From positions 1 through 64,000 of the forward strand of contig JAJBUG010000070.1 of NCBI GenBank assembly GCA_020860515.1: a stretch of 64,000 bases of DNA, given 5' to 3'. The stretch is from Bacteroidales bacterium (GTDB taxonomy: Bacteria > Bacteroidota > Bacteroidia > Bacteroidales > Muribaculaceae). Shown here one piece after another: positions 17,688 through 25,607 of this stretch. Position numbers and translations under genes: made by a program. The notes beneath the pieces are model-generated. The model did not search any database. It worked only from the letters and a program-made list of their open reading frames with translations, and was not told the origin of the DNA. The number at the start of each line of letters is the position of its first letter. The first letter of the stretch is position 1.

Positions 17688-19415
17688 ATGACAAGTAGAT
17701 GGAACTACGTACCCTCATCTACCGACAGTCAAAACTTAGAGAATGAACTGGCCAAGCGATTTGCCAAATGTCCGCCTGTGCTCGAGCTATTGGCGCAGCG
17801 TGGGATACATACAGTCGAGGATGCCGAGAGGTTCTTTCACCCCTCGCTCCGCGATTTGCATGACCCATTCCTTATGCCCGGGATGGATGTGGCGGTGGAC
17901 CGCCTCAACCAGGCCATGGGCTCGAAGCAGCGCATTATGGTATATGGCGATTACGACGTGGATGGCACCACCGCGGTCGCCCTCGTATATCGCTACCTGC
18001 AAAGCTTCTACTCTGAGATCGACTATTATATCCCCACCCGATATGATGAAGGGTACGGCATCACCACTAAGGTGATCGACGAGGCCGCAGCGGCCGGCGT
18101 CAAACTCATCATCATCCTCGATTGCGGCATCAAAGCCATCGAGGAAATAAAATATGCCAAGACCTTGGGCATCGACTTCATCATCTGCGACCATCATGTG
18201 CCCGATGATGAATTGCCCCCAGCCGTGGCAATCCTCAACCCCAAGCTTGAGGACAGCACCTACCCTTGCAGCCACCTGTCGGGCTGCGGAGTGGGCTATA
18301 AGTTCATGCAAGCCTTCTCAATCAGCAATGGCATCGGCACCGCTGAGCTCGAGGGAATGCTCGACCTTGTGGCCGTAAGCATCGCAGCCGACATTGTGCC
18401 GATGGTGGATGAAAACCGCGTGATGGCCTACCATGGGCTGAAGCGCATCAACAGCAACCCCAATATGGGGCTGCGCGCTATCATACGCACCTGCGGCCTC
18501 AGCGGCAAGGAAATCTCAATCACCGACGTGATATTCAAAATTGGCCCGCGCATCAACGCCAGCGGCCGCATGCAGAGCGGTCGCGAGGCAGTGGAGCTGC
18601 TCACGGCGCGCGACATCAAAGATGCTGCAAAACTGAGCCTGGCTATTGACCAGTACAATCAGGACCGCAAGGAGCTGGACAAGCGCATTACCGAGGAGGC
18701 CAATGCCATCATTGAGGCGCGAGGCGAGCACGAGAACGACAAGAAATCCATTGTAATCTACAATAAGGACTGGCACAAGGGCATCATAGGCATTGTGGCA
18801 AGCCGCCTGACTGAGCTCTACTACAAGCCGTCGGTAGTGCTGACCCTGAGCAATGGCTTGGCCACTGGCAGCAGCCGCTCGGTGCAGGGCTTCGACATCT
18901 ACAGCGCAGTAGACAGCACGCGCGACCTGCTTGAGAACTTCGGCGGCCATACCTACGCCGTGGGTCTATCCATGAAGGAGGAGAACATACCCGAATTCAC
19001 ACGCCGCTTCGAAGAATATGTGGCCAAAAACATCCTGCCTGAGCAGCAGACCCCTCAGCTCGATATCGACTCGGTGATATCATTTGCCGATATCACTCCT
19101 GAGTTTGTGTCAACTCTGCGCTTGTTCAATCCCTTTGGACCTGGCAACCAGAAACCAGTGTTCTGCACGCGTGGGGTAAAAGACTTTGGCAGCAGCCGCT
19201 TGGTAGGTCGCCAAGGCGAGCATATCAAGTTGGAGCTGGTAGATGACACATCGGGCAAGGTGTTCAATGCGATCGCTTTCAATATGGCTCAATACTTCGA
19301 TTACATTCACAAGGGCGGAAAATTCGACATTTGCTACACCATCGAGGAGAATAAGCACCGCAACACAGCGGGCAACCTCCAGCTCATGGTAAAGCAAATA
19401 CACATAAATGGTTAA
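17688..19415 (+). CDS. recJ: single-stranded-DNA-specific 5'-3' exonuclease RecJ
   Basis: RecJ degrades 5' single-stranded ends in recombination, mismatch and base-excision repair. The 575-residue protein shows the DHH phosphoesterase core (VYGDYDVDGTTAVALVY at about 86-102; ILDCGIKA; ICDHHVPDD around 168), a DHHA1 domain (SIVIYNKDWHKGIIGIVASR, GGHTYAVGLSM) and a C-terminal OB fold. Length matches the family. It overlaps recQ by 8 bp, so the two repair genes are translationally linked and probably act on the same ends. Confidence 0.96.
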   Translation: MTSRWNYVPSSTDSQNLENELAKRFAKCPPVLELLAQRGIHTVEDAERFFHPSLRDLHDPFLMPGMDVAVDRLNQAMGSKQRIMVYGDYDVDGTTAVALVYRYLQSFYSEIDYYIPTRYDEGYGITTKVIDEAAAAGVKLIIILDCGIKAIEEIKYAKTLGIDFIICDHHVPDDELPPAVAILNPKLEDSTYPCSHLSGCGVGYKFMQAFSISNGIGTAELEGMLDLVAVSIAADIVPMVDENRVMAYHGLKRINSNPNMGLRAIIRTCGLSGKEISITDVIFKIGPRINASGRMQSGREAVELLTARDIKDAAKLSLAIDQYNQDRKELDKRITEEANAIIEARGEHENDKKSIVIYNKDWHKGIIGIVASRLTELYYKPSVVLTLSNGLATGSSRSVQGFDIYSAVDSTRDLLENFGGHTYAVGLSMKEENIPEFTRRFEEYVAKNILPEQQTPQLDIDSVISFADITPEFVSTLRLFNPFGPGNQKPVFCTRGVKDFGSSRLVGRQGEHIKLELVDDTSGKVFNAIAFNMAQYFDYIHKGGKFDICYTIEENKHRNTAGNLQLMVKQIHING

Positions 19416-21285
19416 AAATATAGATGATATACTGCAGCAGGTCTGGGGCTACGACAGCTTCCGACCGTTGCAGCGTGAAATTATAGAGAGCGTGCTGGCC
19501 GGCCACGACACATTGGGGCTCCTGCCTACGGGAGGAGGCAAGTCGCTTACTTTCCAAGTGCCAGCATTGGCTCTCGACGGGCTTACCATCGTGATCACTC
19601 CGCTGATATCCCTGATGAAGGACCAAGTTGACAATCTGCGCCAGCGTGGCGTGCGTGCTTATTGCCTCCATTCGGGGCTCACGCGAAGCGAAGCTCGCTT
19701 GGCCATGGATAGATGCCGCCTGGGCAAGACGCGCTTGCTCTACATCAGTCCTGAAAAGCTGCAGAGCGAAAGCTTTGCCGAGGAATTGCGCACTTGGGCT
19801 GTAAGTCTGATAGTAGTGGATGAGGCTCACTGCATCTCACAATGGGGCTATGATTTCCGACCATCATATTTAAAGATACAGGCTCTTCGCGACTTTTTCC
19901 CAAATGCACCAGTGCTTGCCTTGACCGCCTCGGCTACGCCTGAGGTTGCTGCCGACATTATGAAGCAACTGCGTTTTCGGGATGGCTGCACGCAGTTTGC
20001 CAAGAGTTTCCATCGTGACAATCTCAGCTATATCGTGCGCTACGATGAATATAAGGAGCGCACATTGGTGCGAGTGCTGCAAGGGGTGGCGGGTACGGCT
20101 ATCGTGTATGTGCGCAGTCGCCGTCGCTGCCGCGAAATAGCGGAGATGCTGTGTCAGCACGGCATCTCCGCCGATTATTATCATGCTGGGCTCGCTCCAG
20201 AGGAAAAGGAGGGGAGGCAGAACGCTTGGAAGACCGACCAGGTGCGCGTGATGGTGGCTACCAATGCTTTCGGCATGGGCATTGACAAGCCCGACGTGCG
20301 CGTGGTGGCTCACATGGATTTGCCAGCTTCGCTTGAGGAGTATTATCAGGAGGCAGGCCGAGCGGGGCGAGACGGGGAGCCAGCCTATGCGGTGGTGATT
20401 GCGTCGAAGGCCGACAAGGCTATGCTCTCGCGCCGCGTCGGCGATGCCTTTCCGCCTAAGGACTACATAGTCCATGTGTATGAGATGGCGGGAAATTTCT
20501 TGGATGTGGCTGTGGGTAGTGGCTATGACCAGGTGTTTGAGTTCAATTTCCCTTTGTTCTGCCAGCGCTTCCATCTTCAGCCCATTATGACTGACTCGGC
20601 CTTGAAACTCTTGTCGCGAGCGCAGTATATCGATTATATTGACGAATTGCATACTCGTTCGCGAGTGATGATTATTGCGCAGAAGCAAGAGCTTTATGGG
20701 CTAAAGCTTGATGATGCTACGGATAGAGTGTTCTGTGAACTTCAACGCATGTACACAGGCTTGTTTGCCGATTACACTTACATTCGCGAGACTGCCATAT
20801 CGCTGCAAGCCGGGGTGAGCGAGGAGCAGGTTTACCAGTCGCTCTTGACCCTAAGTAGGATGCACGTGCTGTCATATATTCCTAAGAAGGCAACTCCGTA
20901 CCTTTACTATGCTACTTCGCGCGAGGAACCTAAGTATATACTCCTCCCAAAAGTTGTTTATGAAGATCGCCGCGAGCGCATGGCTGAGCGCGTGGAGGCT
21001 ATGAAGCAGTTTGTATATGGCCAGGATGGTTGCCGAGTGCAGCGGATGCTGCGCTATTTCGGGGAGAAGGATGCCAAAGAGTGCGGCACCTGCGACTGGT
21101 GTAGAGAGCAAAAGAAAAAGGCTCTCACCCATGAGGATGAGAACCTGATTCGTAATTCTCTGCAATATCTTATGTCGCGTCCAGAAGGCTGCAGCATAGC
21201 CGAGGCCTTAGCCACAATCCGCGCACCGCGCGAAGAAATCATCGAGGCTTATCGACAGCTCGCGGATGAGGGTTATCCCAAATAA
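19408..21285 (+). CDS. recQ: ATP-dependent DNA helicase RecQ
   Basis: This 3'-5' helicase acts in recombination and fork repair and, in other bacteria, feeds unwound ends to RecJ. The 625-residue protein shows Walker A (LLPTGGGKSLTFQ, about 35-47), the DEAH box (VVDEAHCISQWG), helicase motif VI (QEAGRAGRDGEPAYAV), and a zinc-binding RecQ-C cluster (CRVQRMLRYFGEKDAKECGT then CDWC near 535-565). No clear HRDC domain is visible; the C-terminus looks like a short winged-helix-like tail. The start lies inside the recJ end. Its last 13 bases overlap the end of the convergent Gly/Pro-rich gene. Confidence 0.95.
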   Translation: MVKNIDDILQQVWGYDSFRPLQREIIESVLAGHDTLGLLPTGGGKSLTFQVPALALDGLTIVITPLISLMKDQVDNLRQRGVRAYCLHSGLTRSEARLAMDRCRLGKTRLLYISPEKLQSESFAEELRTWAVSLIVVDEAHCISQWGYDFRPSYLKIQALRDFFPNAPVLALTASATPEVAADIMKQLRFRDGCTQFAKSFHRDNLSYIVRYDEYKERTLVRVLQGVAGTAIVYVRSRRRCREIAEMLCQHGISADYYHAGLAPEEKEGRQNAWKTDQVRVMVATNAFGMGIDKPDVRVVAHMDLPASLEEYYQEAGRAGRDGEPAYAVVIASKADKAMLSRRVGDAFPPKDYIVHVYEMAGNFLDVAVGSGYDQVFEFNFPLFCQRFHLQPIMTDSALKLLSRAQYIDYIDELHTRSRVMIIAQKQELYGLKLDDATDRVFCELQRMYTGLFADYTYIRETAISLQAGVSEEQVYQSLLTLSRMHVLSYIPKKATPYLYYATSREEPKYILLPKVVYEDRRERMAERVEAMKQFVYGQDGCRVQRMLRYFGEKDAKECGTCDWCREQKKKALTHEDENLIRNSLQYLMSRPEGCSIAEALATIRAPREEIIEAYRQLADEGYPK

Positions 21286-21857
21286 CCCACTACCTTGAAC
21301 TCGCGACCACCGTTGGTCCAGACGGGACGGTACACTACATGATGGCTCAAGTAGGCGGGATAGCCAGCCCAGCTAATCTGGATGGCATTGCTGATTGATG
21401 GCACAATCAATCCCAGTGGTGGGGTAGATGAACTTACATAGCCATTGCCCGACGAGGCAAGATGATAGAATAGGCCGTTGGCTACCCAATAGGTGATGCC
21501 GTTGAGCATGCACTGCACAGCGTTGACTGGTGGTGCCGGTGCTGGCTCGGGCAGCGGCGCTGGCACTGGATTGGGCAGCGGGGCTGCTACTGGATTTGGC
21601 GCTGGCGCCGGAGTGCCAAGCGAACCGCTAATAGCACCACTGATTGCTCCGCCTATAGCACTGCCAATGGCGCCGGCTATGGCTCCCCCTACGCTGTTGC
21701 CGGGACCGCCGGGACCTCCGGGATTGCCGGGACCGCCGGGACCTCCGGGCAATTGCATTGCGGGTCCTCCGCCAAATGGACCTCCGCCAGGCCCCTGCGC
21801 AAATATCATTGGCACTGCCGCCAAGGCGCATGCCACTATCATCATTATCCGTTTCAT
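21273..21857 (-). CDS. Gly/Pro-rich secreted or envelope protein, function unknown
   Basis: A 194-residue protein with a signal peptide (MKRIMMIVACALAAVPMIFAQ), then a Gly-Pro-rich collagen-like stretch (about 22-55), a glycine-zipper segment (GGAIAGAIGSAIGGAISGAI, about 57-78), a proline/alanine linker (about 82-110) and a compact C-terminal domain (VQCMLNGITYWVANGLFYHL ... REFKVVGYLG). The last part resembles the short DUF6515-like envelope modules with repeated 'G-xx-Y-xx-xx-G-xx-Y' text, but I am unsure. The glycine zipper suggests membrane association. It is convergent with recQ and overlaps it by 13 bp. Confidence 0.75.
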   Translation of the reverse strand: MKRIMMIVACALAAVPMIFAQGPGGGPFGGGPAMQLPGGPGGPGNPGGPGGPGNSVGGAIAGAIGSAIGGAISGAISGSLGTPAPAPNPVAAPLPNPVPAPLPEPAPAPPVNAVQCMLNGITYWVANGLFYHLASSGNGYVSSSTPPLGLIVPSISNAIQISWAGYPAYLSHHVVYRPVWTNGGREFKVVGYLG

Positions 21858-22053
21858 AGCTTTAGGAATAAAGGTTGTTATAGGATTATAACAATTTATT
21901 CTTTCCTTTCTCCTATCCGAGATGTAAAATTAACCTTAAATTTCTGGGAGCAAGCTGTCGGTTCGGGGGCGGAAAATGTGGTTTCAACCCCCAATTTATC
22001 CGTTTCACAAGATTTTTTTGGTTGGTTAGGAAGATATGGTGTATTTTTGCAAT

Positions 22054-22225
22054 ACTCTCTGAGGGGTGAACCCCTATATATGCAAAAAAGTAACATTTTC
22101 TTAACTTTTCTAATGTAAATTGGTATTCCGCCTCACCATTTATGGAACACGTTCTGATACTAGGACTAAGATCTCAATTTTGTGAGCGCCTTGCATTGAT
22201 TGCCCAGCAAGGCGCTTGTTTTTTA
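22054..22225 (+). ncRNA. candidate small RNA between a promoter box and an intrinsic terminator
   Basis: The 410-bp gene-free stretch 21858-22267 contains a promoter-like box (TATTTTTG 22042-22049 with TTGG about 20 bases upstream) and, about 130 bases later, a clean terminator (10-bp stem 22185-22194 with 22207-22216, then a T-rich tail). No convincing ORF lies between. The predicted transcript of about 170 nt could be a regulatory RNA; a 6S-type RNA is one possibility on size alone. This is inference from the two signals. Confidence 0.4.
22185..22225 (+). terminator. intrinsic terminator upstream of the sensor kinase gene
   Basis: AGCGCCTTGC (22185-22194) pairs perfectly with 22207-22216 and is followed by TGTTTTTTATT. 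It terminates something transcribed rightwards, yet no protein gene precedes it on this strand after recQ. Confidence 0.8.
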
Positions 22226-22240
22226 TTGGGAAAAAATCGC

Positions 22241-22248
22241 TATCTTTG
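22241..22248 (+). promoter_or_regulatory. Bacteroidota -7 box (TATCTTTG) for the two-component pair
   Basis: TATCTTTGC lies 20 bases before the ATG at 22268 and right after the terminator, which decides that ATG as the kinase start over the upstream in-frame ATG at 22142. Confidence 0.65.
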
Positions 22249-22267
22249 CAACAGCAAAGACATCGAG

Positions 22268-23290
22268 ATGAAGAAGCAGATCGCATATCTACTTAAGGCG
22301 TGGGCGTGGCTCTCACTGGTGGCCTTAGGCCTCTATTGGGTGCTGTGGTGGATTGTGGCTCCAAATAACTTTGATGCTGAATGGTTCAATTGGCGCCAAT
22401 TGGGATTGGATGTAGCATATTGCTCAGGCTTGACCTTAGTGTTTGTTGCCATTGACTTTTGCTTCAGATTGTTGTTTCGCCGGGCCATGCATACTCACAT
22501 TGGCTTTATGGCCATGGCATTGTGCATGTTGGTCACGAATGTGGCCATAGCATTGTTGATAGAAAATTGGGTGGAACGAGCAATTTATGATATTGGCGAT
22601 GAATTTGTATGGACCCAAGGCACTCTGATTCTTGGGCTTATAGCCGCATTCCTTACTATGCTGGCAATTATCGAACACCATTATCGCTTGATGGAGCATG
22701 AGCTGGAGCGCAACCAGCGCATGGAGGTGCAAATGCTCAAGCGCCAGCTTGACCCCCATTTCCTGTTCAACAATCTGTCGACCGTGGCCAGCACCCTCGA
22801 CCCAGACACCCCGGCCTATGAGATGCTGCAGCAGTTGGCGCGGGTTTATCGCCATGTGGTCACCGGCCTTACGCTCGACACTCAGAAGCTATGCGAATGT
22901 ATGCAGGTGATTCAGGCTTATGTCTATCTGATAAATCTGCGTGCTCCAGGGCATTTTAATATCATGGTTGACCCTGCAGTGTACGAGTGTGAGAAACTGG
23001 TGTTGCCCCTGTCGCTGCAAGTGCTGCTCGAGAATGCCATGAAGCATAATAAACATAGCAAAGCGCAGCCCATTGCTGTCAACATAGCCATCAAGGATGA
23101 CTGTCTTGTGGTGACCAACACGCTGCGCCAGAATGATGTGTGGCAACATTCGAGCCACCAAGGCCTCGACAATCTGAGGCGGCGCTATCGCTATGTGGCC
23201 CAGCGCGACATTGTGGTGGAGAAGCGCCAGGATGAGTTTGAGGTACGTCTGCCCCTTATTGACCACCTCCCTAAAACCAAAATAAAATGA
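22268..23290 (+). CDS. LytS/YehU-type sensor histidine kinase
   Basis: This 340-residue membrane kinase should phosphorylate the LytTR regulator encoded next. It has four hydrophobic segments in the first ~140 residues (AWAWLSLVALGLYWVLWWIV, VAYCSGLTLVFVAIDFCFRL, FMAMALCMLVTNVAIALLIE, TLILGLIAAFLTMLAII), no periplasmic sensor domain, then the His_kinase motif QLDPHFLFNNLSTVAS with the phospho-acceptor His and an N-box (LQVLLENAMKHNKHSKAQPI). The chosen start follows the promoter and terminator; a 42-residue extension from 22142 would read through the terminator hairpin. The stop overlaps the regulator start by 4 bp. Confidence 0.9.
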   Translation: MKKQIAYLLKAWAWLSLVALGLYWVLWWIVAPNNFDAEWFNWRQLGLDVAYCSGLTLVFVAIDFCFRLLFRRAMHTHIGFMAMALCMLVTNVAIALLIENWVERAIYDIGDEFVWTQGTLILGLIAAFLTMLAIIEHHYRLMEHELERNQRMEVQMLKRQLDPHFLFNNLSTVASTLDPDTPAYEMLQQLARVYRHVVTGLTLDTQKLCECMQVIQAYVYLINLRAPGHFNIMVDPAVYECEKLVLPLSLQVLLENAMKHNKHSKAQPIAVNIAIKDDCLVVTNTLRQNDVWQHSSHQGLDNLRRRYRYVAQRDIVVEKRQDEFEVRLPLIDHLPKTKIK

Positions 23291-24042
23291 GAGCCCTAAT
23301 CGTAGAGGACGAGCATGGATCTTACGAGAACCTGCGCAAGCTGATCATAAAGTTGTATCCTGATGCCATAGTCGATGGCCCCGTGCCATCGGCAGAGATG
23401 CTGCGTGAACTGCTTCCGAGGCTTACGGATTACGATATGGTATTCAGCGACATACAGCTTGAGGACGGCGTATGCTTTACAGCCCTTGAGGGGATGCCAG
23501 CGAGCGTGCCAGTGATTTTTACCACTGCATACGACGAGTTTGCCTTGGCTGCCTTTCGGGCCAACGGCATAGCCTATCTGCTCAAGCCGATTGACAAGGG
23601 GGAATTGCAGCGCGCAATCGAGAATGCTCTTACTTTTAAGCGCGGTACGCAGAACCTGGCAGGGCTGCTGAGCGACTATGGCATCGGCCAGCGCAGCAGC
23701 TACAAGACGCGCTTCCTAATCAACGACATGCATGGGGCTCACATGATCAAGACTGATGACATCTGCTATTTTGAGAAGTACAATGATGTAATCAAGGCCT
23801 ATATGCGCAGTGGCATTGCCGAGACTATGCCGCTGCCTTCGCTCGAAGCGCTGGAGATGCAGTTGGACCCAGCTCAGTTTTTCCGGGCCAACCGCCAATG
23901 CATAATCAATATCAATGCCGTGGAGCGCCTCAACTATAATTGGCGCCAGTCGATGACGGTGTTGATTGCCAATCACCCCAAGGCCCAAATCCGCGTCAGC
24001 CGTGAGCGCGTAGCCGACCTGCGCACTTGGCTCTCCGCCTAA
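23287..24042 (+). CDS. LytTR-family response regulator
   Basis: A 251-residue regulator. The receiver domain occupies about 1-120, with acidic residues at EDEH, the phospho-acceptor Asp in MVFSDIQLEDG and the conserved Lys in YLLKPIDKGEL. The LytTR DNA-binding domain is at about 145-250 (MIKTDDICYFEKYNDVIKAY, FFRANRQCIININAVERLNY). It is coupled to the kinase by an ATGA overlap. The dense TGGCA/TGCCA cluster directly downstream (24066-24236) might be its own target, but that is only positional. Confidence 0.92.
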   Translation: MRALIVEDEHGSYENLRKLIIKLYPDAIVDGPVPSAEMLRELLPRLTDYDMVFSDIQLEDGVCFTALEGMPASVPVIFTTAYDEFALAAFRANGIAYLLKPIDKGELQRAIENALTFKRGTQNLAGLLSDYGIGQRSSYKTRFLINDMHGAHMIKTDDICYFEKYNDVIKAYMRSGIAETMPLPSLEALEMQLDPAQFFRANRQCIININAVERLNYNWRQSMTVLIANHPKAQIRVSRERVADLRTWLSA

Positions 24043-24065
24043 CACACAAAAGCAGGCCCCATGAG

Positions 24066-24236
24066 GCTGCCTTTATGGCAAGCAATTTATGTTTGCCATA
24101 AAATACGTTGCCAAATTTTGGCAAAAGATGGTATAGAAGTGGCATAAAACTGGCACTGATGGCACCATTGCCACCGATGATGGCACCATTCTGGCATAGA
24201 TGTGGCAGAAATTGGTAAAGGGTTGGCAGAGGGTAG
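24066..24236. repeat. cluster of about 12 TGGCA/TGCCA motifs in a gene-free stretch
   Basis: Nine TGGCA and three TGCCA pentamers occur in about 170 bases. Two sites form perfect palindromes: TATGGCAA with TTGCCATA (24075-24101) and the contiguous TTGCCAAATTTTGGCAA (about 24108-24124). The tract lies between the response regulator and the Crp-like regulator and contains no convincing gene. It could be an array of operator sites. Confidence 0.65.
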
Positions 24237-24452
24237 TATGAGGTGGTAAAGACAAATTTTTTCAGAAAAATTGAAGATTGTGGGGGAAATTTTTGTTCAA
24301 TTCGAGATATTGTAGTAATTTTGCAAAGCTTGGTGGAGGATGAGGCTTGTCTCATCATTCGCTGAACTCGGTGACAGAGGTCGCCAAAACAACAAATCTA
24401 AAGAAGCGTCTATGCTTATCTTTGTTTGGAAATCTGGAAAATTTCACTAACT

Positions 24453-24517
24453 ATAGACGAGATGCCATAGTAGTTTCCACGCATAACTGTGCGTGGGCTA
24501 CTGCCTACATAGTCTAT
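24453..24517. repeat. REP-like palindromic element
   Basis: An inner 8-bp stem TCCACGCA (24476-24483) with TGCGTGGG (24490-24497) is enclosed by GTAG (24470-24473) and CTAC (24498-24501). An outer stem ATAGAC (24453-24458) with GTCTAT (24512-24517) closes it. A related half, GCGTGG...CACGC, follows at 24544-24564. GTAG next to a hairpin is a hallmark of REP elements mobilised by REP-associated transposases, a decayed fragment of which occurs at 52594. It lies in the leader of the Crp-like gene. Confidence 0.55.
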
Positions 24518-24613
24518 TGGGTTTTCCAGAACCTCCAAACAATGCGTGGTATAGTAGTTCACGCTTTTTATTTCTCACCCCTAACCCTAAATCTCATAAA
24601 TTTAGTCTCTATT

Positions 24614-25249
24614 ATGACCCCAGAAGAAAGAAAAAACTTTATCGAAGCATTGAAAATAGAATCTTCAATAGTTTCACCAAAAGATGAAACTATCGAAGAA
24701 TTTCTTTCTTTGGGTTTTGAATTATCCATGCCAGCTAAGACTAAATTCATTGAAGAGGGTTCTGTAAATACAAATCTCTATGTGCAAATAGATGGACTGG
24801 CAAGGATGGGATATTTTGATGGGAAGATTGAAAAAACTTATGGCTTTTCTGGACCTGGAACATTTTCCCTTTCACCAAGAGGTTTTTATAAATGTGGGCG
24901 AGCTTATTTCTTTGTAGAAACTTGCATGCCCACTAAATTGATGGTCTTTAAAAGAGACCAAATATTTAATCTTATGCAAACCAATAATGAATTTTGTTTT
25001 TGGTTCTCAACCTTATGTTTGAACCAATTCCATGCTATTGAAGCTAAATTATCGGTATTTACAAGTTCTCCGTCTGAAAATTATAGAAGAATTATGAGTG
25101 GAGAGGCGCAAAGAACATTCATCAATCTTTCCTCACGCCCTGACATAATTAAAAATGTTTCTTCAAAAGTATTGGCCTCGTACTTGGGCATATCACCCTC
25201 TTACCTATCCAATATTCGAAAAGTATTGTTGTCCAATAAAAAGGGCTAA
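24614..25249 (+). CDS. Crp/Fnr-family transcriptional regulator
   Basis: A 211-residue regulator with a cyclic-nucleotide-binding-like jelly roll (about 20-130; EEGSVNTNLYVQIDGLARMGYF) and a C-terminal helix-turn-helix (SSKVLASYLGISPSYLSNIRK). The ligand-contacting arginine/glutamate cluster of true cAMP receptors is not evident, so the effector is unknown. I chose the ATG at 24614 (MTPEERKNFIEALK) because the in-frame sequence upstream back to 24347 crosses the REP-like palindrome and does not look coding. It is much more AT-rich than the two-component genes before it, which suggests transfer. Confidence 0.82.
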   Translation: MTPEERKNFIEALKIESSIVSPKDETIEEFLSLGFELSMPAKTKFIEEGSVNTNLYVQIDGLARMGYFDGKIEKTYGFSGPGTFSLSPRGFYKCGRAYFFVETCMPTKLMVFKRDQIFNLMQTNNEFCFWFSTLCLNQFHAIEAKLSVFTSSPSENYRRIMSGEAQRTFINLSSRPDIIKNVSSKVLASYLGISPSYLSNIRKVLLSNKKG

Positions 25250-25256
25250 AACACCT

Positions 25257-25418
25257 TTACCATACCTCAATATATTTGGGGTAGTGGCCTGTGCGTTGGA
25301 AATGTTCTTCTCGAACCTCCTCTATTGCTTTCTTAATGAATTCTTCTTTCTTCTTTTTGGAATCCTTAAAACGGCGAATTGCCTCTTCACGTGTTATTGA
25401 TAATTCATCCATCTTCAT
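25257..25418 (-). CDS. small highly charged hypothetical protein (53 residues)
   Basis: The minus strand carries an ATG-to-TAA frame encoding MKMDELSITREEAIRRFKDS... and ending GHYPKYIEVW. It is rich in Lys and Glu and predicted to be one long amphipathic helix with a distinct C-terminal tail. A good promoter box (TACCTTTG, 25428-25435) lies 10 bases upstream of the ATG, with TTGG about 20 bases before it. It is convergent with the Crp-like gene, whose stop is 7 bp away. No function is recognised; a small regulator or antitoxin-like protein is possible. Confidence 0.65.
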   Translation of the reverse strand: MKMDELSITREEAIRRFKDSKKKKEEFIKKAIEEVREEHFQRTGHYPKYIEVW

Positions 25419-25427
25419 ATTTTTTTA

Positions 25428-25435
25428 CAAAGGTA
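25428..25435 (-). promoter_or_regulatory. Bacteroidota -7 box (TACCTTTG) for the 53-residue gene
   Basis: The minus strand reads TTTGGTAG, then about 14 bases later TACCTTTG, then the ATG 10 bases further on. Confidence 0.55.
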
Positions 25436-25555
25436 GATATTATTCCATTATCTACCAAATAATTATCTAAAAAATGTTTTAAAAATAAATTAATTATTTT
25501 TCTCTGTGAATTTTTTATTTGAGGTTCGGCAAAGGTTTTTGGGTGTGTTTTAGTG

Positions 25556-25563
25556 TAATTTTG
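25556..25563 (+). promoter_or_regulatory. Bacteroidota -7 box (TAATTTTG) for the first large secreted paralogue
   Basis: TAATTTTG is preceded by a TTTTTGGGTG element about 20 bases upstream, and the ATG is at 25608. Confidence 0.55.
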
Positions 25564-25607
25564 TAACCGAAAACAAACCCTATTGTATAACCCTAAAATT
25601 TTGCTTT

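Noticed and set aside
21493..21891. Plus-strand ORF opposite the Gly/Pro-rich gene
   Set aside because: It looks like a Gly/Pro/Ala repeat only because the complement of Gly-Pro codons is also low-complexity. The minus-strand frame has the signal peptide.
22142..22267. Longer N-terminus for the sensor kinase
   Set aside because: It would be translated across an intrinsic terminator and would start upstream of the promoter box at 22241.
24347..24613. Longer N-terminus for the Crp-like regulator
   Set aside because: The extra 89 codons run through a palindromic element and do not resemble any domain. The ATG at 24614 begins where the family normally does.
25155..25400. Plus-strand 81-codon ORF overlapping the end of the Crp-like gene
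   Set aside because: It overlaps the regulator in another frame and is antisense to a better-supported 53-residue gene with its own promoter.
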